The notes: generated by a model from the letters alone, not told the origin. Shown: positions 42,022 to 49,350, counted from the stretch's first letter. The stretch is 63,302 nucleotides of DNA from an uncultured Bacilli bacterium (GCA_947629255.1 CANRDF010000004.1:1-63302), one strand, 5' to 3'. Translations and numbers: made by a program.

Positions 42022-43089
42022 ATGAAAAAATGTTGTCTTATCCTTTTACTTCTTTTGATTCCTATTCGTGTTTCAGCCATTTCGGCGGAAAGTTATGCAG
42101 TGATGGATTATGATTCAGGACGTATTTTAATGAGTCATAATGGGGAGAAAGAAAAATTAATTGCCAGTACAACCAAAATTATGACTGCAATCATTGCTTT
42201 AGAAAATAAAGAACTAGATAGTGTAAGAAAAGTTGGGGAAGAAGTTTTAAAAGCTTATGGAAGTGCCATTTATCTTAGTTTAGAGGAAGAAATTACGTTA
42301 AAAGATTTACTTTATGGACTGATGCTTCGAAGTGGAAATGATGCAGCGATTGAAATTGCTTTTCATGTTTCAGGAAGTTTAGAAGAATTTGTAAAACTGA
42401 TGAATGAGAAAGCTTACGAACTAGGAATGAGTCATACGAAGTTTTTAAATCCGCATGGACTGGAAGAACAAGATGGAAGTGGGAATACTTCAACTGCTAT
42501 CGATATGGCCAAACTTATGCGTTACGCCTTAACAAATGAAACTTTTCGAGAAATTATCAAAACCAAAAGTTATACTGCTAAGACAACAGGAAAAACTTAT
42601 GTTTGGCAAAACAAAAATAAACTTTTACGAACTTATGAATATAACATTGGTGGAAAAACAGGCTTTACCGAAAAAGCTCGAAGAACTTTAGTCACGGCTT
42701 CCAAGAAAGATGATAAAACTTGCATTGTCGTGACTTTAAATGATGGAAATGATTTTGCAGATCATAAAGAGTTATGCGAAAGTGTTTTTGAAACCTATGA
42801 AAGAGTTTTATTGCTTGATAAAGACAGTACGATTATTGATGCGAATCATCCAGAAAAGTATTATTTAGAAGAAAGTTTTTATGCTTTGCTCACGAGTGAT
42901 GAGAAAGAAAGTATTCGTATTGATTATAAAATAGATACAAATGAAAAAAATACTGAAGTTGGGGTAGCCGAAGTGTATTTAAAAGATTCTTTGCTTGGAA
43001 GTGTGAAAATTTATCAAAGAGAAGAGGCTAAAGAAGAGAAAAAAGAAAACTTCTTTCAAAGATTTCTAAGGTGGTTGTTTCGATGGTAA
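42022..43089 (+). CDS. dacB: Sporulation-type D-alanyl-D-alanine carboxypeptidase
   Basis: The 355-residue S11 peptidase has a signal peptide (about 1-19), the SxxK motif STTK (49-52), SGN near 104-106 and KTG near 212-214. It has a C-terminal domain and a short basic amphipathic anchor (FQRFLRWLFRW). It trims the peptidoglycan stem peptide. Its position in front of spmA and spmB copies the dacB-spmA-spmB operon of Bacillus, pointing to spore cortex synthesis. ATG 42022 follows TAGGTGG. It overlaps spmA by seven bases. Confidence 0.88.
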   Translation: MKKCCLILLLLLIPIRVSAISAESYAVMDYDSGRILMSHNGEKEKLIASTTKIMTAIIALENKELDSVRKVGEEVLKAYGSAIYLSLEEEITLKDLLYGLMLRSGNDAAIEIAFHVSGSLEEFVKLMNEKAYELGMSHTKFLNPHGLEEQDGSGNTSTAIDMAKLMRYALTNETFREIIKTKSYTAKTTGKTYVWQNKNKLLRTYEYNIGGKTGFTEKARRTLVTASKKDDKTCIVVTLNDGNDFADHKELCESVFETYERVLLLDKDSTIIDANHPEKYYLEESFYALLTSDEKESIRIDYKIDTNEKNTEVGVAEVYLKDSLLGSVKIYQREEAKEEKKENFFQRFLRWLFRW

Positions 43090-43673
43090 CATATATTTGG
43101 GTTTTTTTCCTTGTCGTAGGTTCTTTATTTACGATTTTTACAGGGAATATTGAAAGTTTAAATAATCAAATTTTAAAAGGGGGAACGGATGGAATCAAAC
43201 TTCTTTTGGATATGCTTCCTTTACTTGTTTTATGGACAGGTGTTATGAAAATTGCCGAAGACTCGAAAATTTTAGAAAAGTTTTCCAAATTAGTGTGTCC
43301 TCTTTTAAGTAAGTTATTTCCAAGTTTGCCCAAAAATCATCCTGCTTTAGGTTATATTGCTTCGAATATTGCCGCGAATGCTTTAGGTCTTGGTAGTGCG
43401 GCGACTCCGTTTGGCTTAAAAGCGATGGAATGCTTGCAAGAAGATAATCCTCAAAAGGATACGGCAACAGAAGCTATGGTTACGTTTTTAATATTAAATA
43501 CGGGTGGAGTGACCATTGTTCCAACGACCGTGATTGCCCTTCGAATGATGTATGGAAGTGCAAATCCATCGGAAATTATTTTAACTAGTATTCTGGCGAC
43601 TTTCTCATCGAATATAGCCGGGCTTATTTTTGATTATATAAAGAGGAGGAAAAACCGTGTTTCAACTCTCTAA
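43083..43673 (+). CDS. spmA: Spore maturation protein A
   Basis: The 196-residue polytopic protein is a nucleoside-recognition (Gate) domain protein. It has VTYIWVFFLVVGSLF at the start, NIAANALGLGSAATPFGLKAM in the middle and NTGGVTIVPTTVIALRM near the end. In Bacillus, SpmA and SpmB are needed for proper dehydration of the spore core. ATG 43083 follows TAAGGTGG within the dacB end. Couples to spmB. Confidence 0.93.
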   Translation: MVTYIWVFFLVVGSLFTIFTGNIESLNNQILKGGTDGIKLLLDMLPLLVLWTGVMKIAEDSKILEKFSKLVCPLLSKLFPSLPKNHPALGYIASNIAANALGLGSAATPFGLKAMECLQEDNPQKDTATEAMVTFLILNTGGVTIVPTTVIALRMMYGSANPSEIILTSILATFSSNIAGLIFDYIKRRKNRVSTL

Positions 43674-44178
43674 TTACATTGTTCCTATTTTTGTTTTAGG
43701 AATTGTACTCTATGCTTTTAAGAAAAAAGTAAACATCTATGAATCATTTCTTGCTGGGGCTAAAGAAGGACTGATTACTACTTTTAAGATTGCTCCTGCT
43801 GTGATTGCCATGGTGTTTGTTACGAATATCTTTTTAAATAGTAAATTTTTGGAATTTCTTTTTTCTTTTTTGACACCTACATTAAATCGTTTTGGAATTC
43901 CTCTTAGTATTTTACCAATGGCTTTTGTAAGACCGATTTCAGGAACAGCCTCTTTAGCCATTATGACCAATATTTTTCAAATGTATGGACCTGATTCTTT
44001 TGTGGGAAGACTGGCCTCCAATTTACAAGGATGTACTGATACAACCATCTATGTCTTGGCTTTATATTTTGGGTCCATTCGAGTTACTAAAACCAAACAT
44101 GCATTACAGGCTGGTTTATTTGCTGATTTTATGGGAATTTTAGCTGCTTTTCTTATCACGTTCCTCTTTTTTGGATAA
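43657..44178 (+). CDS. spmB: Spore maturation protein B
   Basis: The 173-residue paralog of SpmA has FKIAPAVIAMVFV, LPMAFVRPISGTASLAIM and GCTDTTIYVLALYFGSI. The start is GTG (43657) behind a strong AGAGGAGG, overlapping spmA by 17 bases. It completes the dacB-spmA-spmB unit. Confidence 0.93.
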   Translation: MFQLSNYIVPIFVLGIVLYAFKKKVNIYESFLAGAKEGLITTFKIAPAVIAMVFVTNIFLNSKFLEFLFSFLTPTLNRFGIPLSILPMAFVRPISGTASLAIMTNIFQMYGPDSFVGRLASNLQGCTDTTIYVLALYFGSIRVTKTKHALQAGLFADFMGILAAFLITFLFFG

Positions 44179-44205
44179 AAACATAAAAAAAATGATACTA
44201 TTACA

Positions 44206-44231
44206 AGCCCTTATTGTAAGGTGCTTTTTTG
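44206..44231 (+). terminator. Terminator of the dacB-spmAB operon
   Basis: AGCCCTTA pairs with TAAGGTGCT (one bulge), followed by T6. Confidence 0.68.
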
Positions 44232-44269
44232 TTTCTTTCAAAAACAAATGTACGCGTTTTTGAAAGAAA
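44232..44269. promoter_or_regulatory. 14-bp perfect inverted repeat upstream of the glucosaminidase promoter
   Basis: TTTCTTTCAAAAAC (44232-44245) and its exact complement (44256-44269) flank a 10-base centre, five bases before the -35 box at 44274. It could be an operator, or part of a second terminator. Confidence 0.5.
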
Positions 44270-44273
44270 ATAT

Positions 44274-44303
44274 TTGACAAAGACACATAGACTATGGTAT
44301 GAT
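44274..44303 (+). promoter_or_regulatory. Promoter of the glucosaminidase gene
   Basis: TTGACA (44274-44279), 18 bases, TATGAT (44298-44303), 39 bases before the start codon. Confidence 0.75.
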
Positions 44304-44341
44304 AGTGATGCTTTCCGGAAAAAAAGAAGGATGGATTATAA

Positions 44342-45013
44342 ATGAAAAAATTACCCTCGGTAAAGTTAATCGTATTAGCTTTGACCGTTATTGGATGTTT
44401 AGAATTTTTAGTAAATCGTTTAGAAGATGTCATCTTAGTGACTTTTGAAAGTGGAATTACAACTTCAGGAAATTTCTTATATGAAACGATTTTGATGAAA
44501 AATCAAAAAAATGAATTAAACAGCCAAGAAAATATTGAAAATATAGAACAACAAATTGAAATTATTAGTTTGAAAGCTACCACACCAGAACCTATTGTAT
44601 ATGATGGTATGACGATGGCAGAGCTTACAGACAAACTAAATTTAAGTTTACATAGTGATTTAGCTGGATATGGAAGTAGTTTTGCAAAATATTCTTTGGA
44701 ATATGGAGTAGATCCTTATTTAGCTGTATCAATTACTTTACTAGAAACAGGTTGTAAATGGAATTGTAGTGCTTTAGTACGTAAATGTAACAATGTTGGT
44801 GGAATGAAAGGACCTGGAAGATGTAATGGTGGGTCTTATGATACGTTTGAAAGCTTAGATGCTGGAATCGAAGCAATGATCAGAAACCTTTCTAAAAATT
44901 ATATTCAAAAAGGAATTGTAACACCAGAACAAATTAATAAAAAGTATGCGGAAAGTACAACTTGGGCTACAAAAGTAAATAAATACATCCAAGAAGTGAA
45001 AAATGCTGTCTAA
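44342..45013 (+). CDS. Cell-surface glucosaminidase-domain protein
   Basis: The 223-residue protein has an N-terminal signal or anchor (about 7-24) and a linker. A glucosaminidase (GH73/FlgJ-like) domain follows, with SLEYGVDPYLAVSITLLETG (Glu likely catalytic), CNNVGGMKGPGRCNGGSY and TFESLDAGIEAMIRNLSKNY. It probably hydrolyses the bond after N-acetylglucosamine in peptidoglycan. Four Cys are in the domain, as in other secreted proteins of this genome. A single gene with promoter and terminator. Confidence 0.85.
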   Translation: MKKLPSVKLIVLALTVIGCLEFLVNRLEDVILVTFESGITTSGNFLYETILMKNQKNELNSQENIENIEQQIEIISLKATTPEPIVYDGMTMAELTDKLNLSLHSDLAGYGSSFAKYSLEYGVDPYLAVSITLLETGCKWNCSALVRKCNNVGGMKGPGRCNGGSYDTFESLDAGIEAMIRNLSKNYIQKGIVTPEQINKKYAESTTWATKVNKYIQEVKNAV

Positions 45014-45034
45014 AACAAGGGAAATCTTGTTTTT
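45013..45034 (+). terminator. Terminator after the glucosaminidase gene
   Basis: AAACAAG (45013-45019) pairs with CTTGTTT (45026-45032) with T7 overlapping the arm. Confidence 0.72.
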
Positions 45035-45079
45035 TTCATGTCTTTTCGTTATAATAGTAATAGAAAGAAGTGAATAAAA

Positions 45080-45796
45080 GTGAAGAAAGAAAACTGGGTG
45101 TTAATAGGTTTACTAGGTGTGATTGTAGTGATTGCTTGTGTGTGTGCCTTCTTTGCTTTTCAAAATAGAGAAACGGAAGAAAAGGATGCAATAAAAATAA
45201 AGGAAGAATATGGTTCTTTGAATGGTCAAGTAAATGAAAATAATAAAAAAGAATATCCTGTTGTAGAACTTGATGATGACAATCCTTTTGTATATAAAAC
45301 AGAAGAAGAAATTGTAAAGATTTTAGAAAGTGGGTCTGGCATTATTTATTTTGGTTTTCCAACTTGTCCTTGGTGTCGAACTATACTGCCAATTTTAGAG
45401 GAGGCAGCTAAAGAAGAAAGTATTGGTGAGATTTATTACTTAAATATCAAAGACATTCGTTCTACTCTTGCTTTAGATGAAAATGATAAAGTGATTACTC
45501 AAAAAGAGGGTAGTGCCAATTATTATAAAATATTAGATTTATTAAAAGATTATTTAAGTGATTATACTTTATATGATTCCAAAGGAAAAAGTATTGAGAC
45601 CAATGAAAAAAGACTTTATGCTCCCACCATTGTAGCAGTTCAAGGTGGGAAGATTAAAGCATTTCATGAGGGAACTGTAGATGCACAAGAAACAGGGTAT
45701 GAAACATTGTCCGATAGTGACCGAGAAAAACTTAAAAATACTTTAAAAGAATTATTAAATTCAATCAGTTTAGATGTTTGTACGGATGCATGTTAA
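45080..45796 (+). CDS. Membrane-anchored thioredoxin-like protein with CPWC motif
   Basis: The 238-residue protein has an N-terminal membrane helix (about 7-27), a charged linker and a thioredoxin domain with GFPTCPWCRTILPIL (CxxC) and YAPTIVAVQGGK (cis-Pro). It is expected to act as an extracellular thiol oxidoreductase, relevant to the many Cys-rich exported proteins in this window. The GTG start (45080) has a weak ribosome binding site. C-terminal CTDAC is a second Cys pair. Confidence 0.8.
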   Translation: MKKENWVLIGLLGVIVVIACVCAFFAFQNRETEEKDAIKIKEEYGSLNGQVNENNKKEYPVVELDDDNPFVYKTEEEIVKILESGSGIIYFGFPTCPWCRTILPILEEAAKEESIGEIYYLNIKDIRSTLALDENDKVITQKEGSANYYKILDLLKDYLSDYTLYDSKGKSIETNEKRLYAPTIVAVQGGKIKAFHEGTVDAQETGYETLSDSDREKLKNTLKELLNSISLDVCTDAC

Positions 45797-45823
45797 GAAA
45801 AGTAAGTATAGCTTTTCTTTTTC
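45796..45823 (+). terminator. Terminator after the thioredoxin-like gene
   Basis: AGAAAAG (45796-45802) pairs with CTTTTCT (45812-45818) and runs into T5. Confidence 0.65.
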
Positions 45824-45831
45824 TTTATGAC

Positions 45832-45864
45832 AAAAAATGACACTTACAAGCAATTGTAAATGTC
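45832..45864 (-). terminator. Antisense RNA D terminator
   Basis: On the minus strand GACATTTACA pairs with TGTAAGTGTC and runs into T6 (45837-45832). Confidence 0.75.
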
Positions 45865-45942
45865 GTAAATCCATATAGGTAGGCATTCAGTAATGGAAAA
45901 CTGAATACTTCCTTTTTTAATTTTATGAAGTTTCCTTCATCT
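45832..45942 (-). ncRNA. Orphan predicted antitoxin antisense RNA, TA copy D
   Basis: A transcript of about 111 nt is predicted from the promoter at 45949-45977 to the terminator at 45832-45864. It has the same body as antisense RNAs A and C, but no toxin frame remains on the opposite strand. Beyond its end lies the 3' end of the thioredoxin-like gene. It may act on toxin messages from other copies or be a remnant. Confidence 0.65.
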
Positions 45943-45948
45943 GTATAC

Positions 45949-45977
45949 AGTATATCAAAAATGAGATAAAATTTCAA
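45949..45977 (-). promoter_or_regulatory. Antisense-RNA promoter, TA copy D
   Basis: On the minus strand TTGAAA (45977-45972), 17 bases, TATACT (45954-45949). Confidence 0.78.
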
Positions 45978-45999
45978 GTAGGAAAATATCATTTTTTGC

Positions 46000-46028
46000 T
46001 TGCTAATATTATAAATGTATGCTAATAT
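46000..46028 (+). promoter_or_regulatory. Toxin promoter, TA copy B
   Basis: TTGCTA (46000-46005), 17 bases, TAATAT (46023-46028) with TG extension; same as copies A and C. Confidence 0.8.
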
Positions 46029-46105
46029 GTTTGTAGGAAGTTTTTTAGAAAAACTGGGTGCCTTTTCACCTATCGGCTATGATAAGCTCGAGGAGGTGAT
46101 GAGCC

Positions 46106-46222
46106 ATGGATAAGCGAAGAACTTTTGTAATAAAGATTTTCAAATATCTATTAGCACTTGCTACATTATTTACAATATGCTTTTTAGCATTTTTGTACGT
46201 AATGATGCAAAAAGGCACTTAA
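46106..46222 (+). CDS. Predicted type I toxin B, 38-residue membrane peptide
   Basis: The peptide MDKRRTFVIKIFKYLLALAT continues LFTICFLAFLYVMMQKGT: basic start, one long hydrophobic helix, short polar end. It differs in sequence from toxins A and C but has the same promoter, a similar 5' end and the same antisense arrangement. The strong CGAGGAGGTGATG ribosome binding site can pair with CACCT upstream (about 46066-46071), so translation may be repressed in the full-length message. Toxicity is inferred, not shown. Confidence 0.72.
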   Translation: MDKRRTFVIKIFKYLLALATLFTICFLAFLYVMMQKGT

Positions 46223-46252
46223 TAAAATTCAAATAGAATCTTATTAAATGCC
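46208..46252 (-). terminator. Antisense RNA B terminator
   Basis: On the minus strand GGCATTTAATAAG pairs with a near-complement ending AAGTGCC, then T6 (46213-46208). It overlaps the last codons of toxin B. Confidence 0.78.
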
Positions 46253-46261
46253 TGACTATAG

Positions 46262-46302
46262 GTGAGGCATTCAGCGGCTATTCTGAAATACCTTCCTTTT
46301 TT
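46262..46302 (+). terminator. Toxin B message terminator
   Basis: GCATTCAG (46267-46274) pairs with CTGAAATAC with a bulge, then CCTTCC and T6. Confidence 0.65.
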
Positions 46303-46331
46303 ATTTTATGAAGTTTCCTCCATCTGTATAC

Positions 46332-46360
46332 AGTATATCAAAAATAAAATAAAAATTCAA
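46332..46360 (-). promoter_or_regulatory. Antisense-RNA promoter, TA copy B
   Basis: On the minus strand TTGAAT (46360-46355), 17 bases, TATACT (46337-46332) with TG extension. Confidence 0.82.
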
Positions 46361-46383
46361 GTGGCAAAAAATAATATTTTTGC

Positions 46384-46412
46384 TTGCTAATATTATAAAA
46401 GTGTGTTAATAT
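46384..46412 (+). promoter_or_regulatory. Toxin promoter, TA copy C
   Basis: TTGCTA (46384-46389), 17 bases, TAATAT (46407-46412) with TG extension. Confidence 0.8.
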
Positions 46413-46492
46413 GTTTGCAGGAAGCATTTTAGTTGCTGAGTGTCTACCACTTTCTTCTCTCTATAACAAAATTTAAAGAAGAAAGGGGTGTG

Positions 46493-46594
46493 ATGTATAT
46501 GAGTCAAAACAGGAAATTTATACTTCAAATATTTGATTACATTATCACAATATTATGGCAAGTAATATTTATTCTTTCCATAATAAAGAAATGA
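46493..46594 (+). CDS. Predicted type I toxin C, 33-residue membrane peptide
   Basis: The peptide starts MYMSQNRKFILQIFDYIITI and ends LWQVIFILSIIKK. It is a homolog of toxin A with the same length and helix position. The message leader contains ACCACTTTCTTC (46446-46457), which pairs at 11 of 12 positions with GAAGAAAGGGGT (46478-46489), burying the ribosome binding site. The 5' end (46420-46432 and 46436-46448) can also pair with the 3' end (46655-46667 and 46633-46645). Both are classic controls of type I toxin messages. Confidence 0.72.
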   Translation: MYMSQNRKFILQIFDYIITILWQVIFILSIIKK

Positions 46595-46696
46595 CACTTA
46601 CAAGTAAATTGTAAATGTCTCCAATCTTTTTCGGTAGGCATTCAGTGTGCAAAACTGAAATGCTTCCTTTTTTATTATATGAAGTTTCCTTCATCT
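46585..46696 (-). ncRNA. Predicted antitoxin antisense RNA, TA copy C
   Basis: A transcript of about 112 nt from the promoter at 46703-46731 (start near 46696) to a hairpin GACATTTACA/TGTAAGTGTC. The U tract is interrupted (ATTTCTTT), so termination may be less tight than in A and D. It is antisense to the 3' end of the toxin C message. Confidence 0.68.
46633..46672 (+). terminator. Toxin C message terminator
   Basis: GGTAGGCATTCAG (46633-46645) and CTGAAATGCTTCC (46655-46667) form a bulged hairpin followed by T6. Confidence 0.68.
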
Positions 46697-46702
46697 ATAT
46701 AC

Positions 46703-46731
46703 AGTATACCAAAAATAAATATAAAATTCAA
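46703..46731 (-). promoter_or_regulatory. Antisense-RNA promoter, TA copy C
   Basis: On the minus strand TTGAAT (46731-46726), 17 bases, TATACT (46708-46703). Confidence 0.82.
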
Positions 46732-46767
46732 GTAGGAAAAAGTGATTTTAAAACTTTTTGTTTCTTC

Positions 46768-46796
46768 TTGAGAAATCAAATGATTTCTTTTATAAT
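46768..46796 (+). promoter_or_regulatory. Promoter of dnaB-dnaI with internal palindrome
   Basis: TTGAGA (46768-46773), 17 bases, TATAAT (46791-46796). AGAAATCA (46771-46778) and TGATTTCT (46781-46788) form an 8-bp inverted repeat inside the promoter spacer, a typical operator position. Confidence 0.75.
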
Positions 46797-46821
46797 AGAG
46801 TTTAAGAAAGAGGTGAGAGTT

Positions 46822-48102
46822 ATGAACATCTCGTTACTACCAGCAGATAAATATATTGTACTTAATAAAACACTTCTTACAGAATTAGATTGTAAATATT
46901 TAGTAAGTCTTTATGAACCTATTATTGGCTCCAATGCAGTCAGTTTATATATGACTTTATGGAGAGACTTAGAGCGTTATAATTCTGTAAGTACCGATTA
47001 CTCTCATCATCACCTTATGACTCTGTTAAAAATGAATTTAGAATCCATTAAAATGGCTCGTAAAACATTGGAAGCTGTTGGATTATTAAAAACTTATTAT
47101 GAAGCAGGGGAACCAAGTAACTATGTCTATGAATTATATTCACCTATGACTCCAAAAGAGTTTTTTGCAAATCCTATTTTTAATGTTGTTTTATACAATA
47201 ACATCGGGGCGAAAGAATATGACTTATTAAAACAAGAATTTTCCGTTTTACCGTTTTCTTTCAAAGACTATATAGAAATTACGACACCTTTTGATGAGCT
47301 CTTTAAATCATCCAGTGATTCTGTTTCCTTTGAGGCGATTGGAAGAGAAGTTTTACCGATTACTATGCAAGACCAAGTAGATTTTGATTTACTGATTTCT
47401 AGTTTGCCAAGAGGAATGGTAACTGAAAAAACACTTACCAAAAAAATGAAAGAACTTATCAATAACTTAGCGTTGGTTTATGATTTAGATACTTTAAAAA
47501 TGTGTGAAATTATAAGATTATGTATGAATGAAAAAGGTGCGATTGACAAAGAAGAACTACGAATTCAAACAAGAAAATATTATCAATATAATCATCATGG
47601 AAAATTACCAACTCTTATTTATCGGTCTCAACCTGATTATTTAAAAGACCCAGTCGGGGATACATCAAAAAAAGGAAAGATTATTGAAGTTTTTGAAAAT
47701 ACAACACCTTATGATTTTCTTCGAAGTAAATATCATACAGGAAGTCCCACAAATAGGGATTTAAGACTTATTGAATATTTATTGGTCGATGTTGGATTAC
47801 AGCCGGCTGTATGTAATGTGCTCATTGATTATGTTCTTAAAAAAAATAATAATAAATTAAATAGTTCTTTTGTAGAAACGATTGCTGGTCAGTGGAAACG
47901 AATCGGGGTTCAAACAGCAAAAGATGCGATGGCATTAGCCGAGAAAGAACATAAAAGAATGATGAATAAATTAAATAAAGTAAGTAATAAACCTGTCTCT
48001 AATGATGTACCAGTATGGTTTAATGAAAAGATTGAAAAAGAGGGTATGACAGAGGAAGAATCAAATGAACTTGAAAGTATGTTAAGTAAATATAAAGATT
48101 AG
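46822..48102 (+). CDS. dnaB: Replication initiation and membrane attachment protein DnaB
   Basis: The 426-residue protein resembles Bacillus-type DnaB. The N-terminal winged-helix region has LVSLYEPIIGSNAVSLYMTLW. The C-terminal DnaD-like domain has SPTNRDLRLIEYLLVDVGLQPAVCNVLIDYVL. With DnaD and DnaI it loads the replicative helicase. Start ATG 46822 follows AAAGAGGTGAGAG; the longer frame from 46615 runs through the TA module and is rejected. Followed by dnaI after nine bases. Confidence 0.9.
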   Translation: MNISLLPADKYIVLNKTLLTELDCKYLVSLYEPIIGSNAVSLYMTLWRDLERYNSVSTDYSHHHLMTLLKMNLESIKMARKTLEAVGLLKTYYEAGEPSNYVYELYSPMTPKEFFANPIFNVVLYNNIGAKEYDLLKQEFSVLPFSFKDYIEITTPFDELFKSSSDSVSFEAIGREVLPITMQDQVDFDLLISSLPRGMVTEKTLTKKMKELINNLALVYDLDTLKMCEIIRLCMNEKGAIDKEELRIQTRKYYQYNHHGKLPTLIYRSQPDYLKDPVGDTSKKGKIIEVFENTTPYDFLRSKYHTGSPTNRDLRLIEYLLVDVGLQPAVCNVLIDYVLKKNNNKLNSSFVETIAGQWKRIGVQTAKDAMALAEKEHKRMMNKLNKVSNKPVSNDVPVWFNEKIEKEGMTEEESNELESMLSKYKD

Positions 48103-48111
48103 GAGGGCCTT

Positions 48112-48972
48112 ATGTTTGTAAGTGGAAATAAAAATATAGAAGCATTAGAAAAAAATTTAAAAGAAGCATGTCAAAATGAGAGTTTCCGTGAATTAGTGAA
48201 GTCTGTTGGACTTACCAAAGAAGAAACAATGAAAAAAGTTACTAAATTACAAGATACTGTGGAAGAACTTGAACATTGTAAAAAATGTAAAGGTCTTTTT
48301 GAATGTAAAAATGCTTACTTAGGACATGTGAGTATGCCTAAGAAAGAAGAAGGATTATTCACTTTCTCTTATGTTCCATGTCGTTATAAAGTGAAAGAAA
48401 ATGAAGTGAGAAAAAGTGAACTTGAAAAAAATAAAGAAGCAAGAATGAAAGATATTGATGGCAGTGATAAAAAAAGAGCAAAAGTGATTAAATGGATTAT
48501 TGAATACTTTGAAAACTTTGATTTTTCAAAACCTCAAAAAGGACTTTATTTAAGTGGAAGTTTTGGCTCTGGAAAAACATTTTTAATCGGTGCTTTATTA
48601 AATGAACTAGAAGAAAAGAAAAACGTGACTACTGAACTTATTTATTTTCCTGAAGTTTTAAAAGATTTAAAAGATTGGGAATTTTATGATGCTAAGATGA
48701 ATTATTATCAAACAGTGGATGTTTTGTGTATTGATGATATTGGAGCCGAAAAGGTGAGTGAATGGAGTCGTGATGAAGTATTGGGAACGATTTTACAATC
48801 GAGAATGAATTCTCATTTACCAACCTTCTTTACATCCAATTTAACTTTAGAAGAACTAGAAATTCATTTAGCTGGGAAAGAATTGGATAAATTAAAAGCA
48901 AGAAGAATTATTGAAAGAATCAAACAACTCACGGAAGAACTTTCTTTAATAAGTGAAAATCGAAGAAAATAA
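48112..48972 (+). CDS. dnaI: Helicase loader DnaI
   Basis: The 286-residue AAA+ protein has an N-terminal Cys-containing region (HCKKCKGLFECKNAYLGH), which in DnaI binds zinc and the helicase. It has Walker A SGSFGSGKT (about 149-157), Walker B VDVLCIDDIGAE and sensor TFFTSNLTLEEL. It loads the replicative helicase on DNA. AGGAGG precedes the ATG. Forms an operon with dnaB. Confidence 0.94.
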   Translation: MFVSGNKNIEALEKNLKEACQNESFRELVKSVGLTKEETMKKVTKLQDTVEELEHCKKCKGLFECKNAYLGHVSMPKKEEGLFTFSYVPCRYKVKENEVRKSELEKNKEARMKDIDGSDKKRAKVIKWIIEYFENFDFSKPQKGLYLSGSFGSGKTFLIGALLNELEEKKNVTTELIYFPEVLKDLKDWEFYDAKMNYYQTVDVLCIDDIGAEKVSEWSRDEVLGTILQSRMNSHLPTFFTSNLTLEELEIHLAGKELDKLKARRIIERIKQLTEELSLISENRRK

Positions 48973-48974
48973 TT

Positions 48975-49256
48975 TTAAGAACATTTCTTTTTTAACTTTT
49001 CGATTTCACATTCCATTCTTTTTAAGACTTCAATTAAAGAATCCATTTGCATTTGACTATTTTGGTTTTGATTCGTTTCCATTCTTCCTTGGATTAAAGC
49101 AAGTTGTCCAGCATAAGCAAGAAGGTAATCTCCGACGAGGACAAGCCAGTTTCCCACACTGTTGGCTTCGTTAGGAGTGAGTTCTGGAGATATCACCGCG
49201 CCTATAATGGCTGCTGAAATTGAATAGAGTTGAGGGTCTATATTGGGAGGAAACAT
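48975..49256 (-). CDS. Small conserved-looking protein of unknown function
   Basis: The 93-residue protein has a hydrophobic N-terminal half (LYSISAAIIGAVISPELTPNEANSVGNWLVLVGDYLLAYAGQL) and a C-terminal coiled coil with Asn/Gln-rich start. A strong AAGGAGGTATCC ribosome binding site precedes ATG 49256. The shape, small Ala/Gly-rich helices followed by a coiled coil, is seen in spore-associated small proteins, but I cannot assign it. Convergent with dnaI with only two bases between stops. Confidence 0.65.
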   Translation of the reverse strand: MFPPNIDPQLYSISAAIIGAVISPELTPNEANSVGNWLVLVGDYLLAYAGQLALIQGRMETNQNQNSQMQMDSLIEVLKRMECEIEKLKKKCS

Positions 49257-49350
49257 GGATACCTCCTTTTTTAACATTATATGCAAAATGATTAAAAATA
49301 AAATGATTCCCGAAACTTTTTTCTTACATATACTACCTTAGAAAGGTACG

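Larger units (their letters stand above)
46208..46325 (-). ncRNA. Predicted antitoxin antisense RNA, TA copy B
   Basis: A transcript of about 118 nt from the promoter at 46332-46360 to the terminator at 46208-46252, antisense to the toxin B 3' region including its stop codon. The 5' half resembles the antisense RNAs of the other copies; the terminator arm is distinct, matching the different toxin. Confidence 0.72.

Noticed and set aside
46615-46821. 69-codon upstream extension of dnaB
   Set aside because: It runs through TA copy C sequence and the dnaB promoter; the ATG at 46822 has the ribosome binding site.
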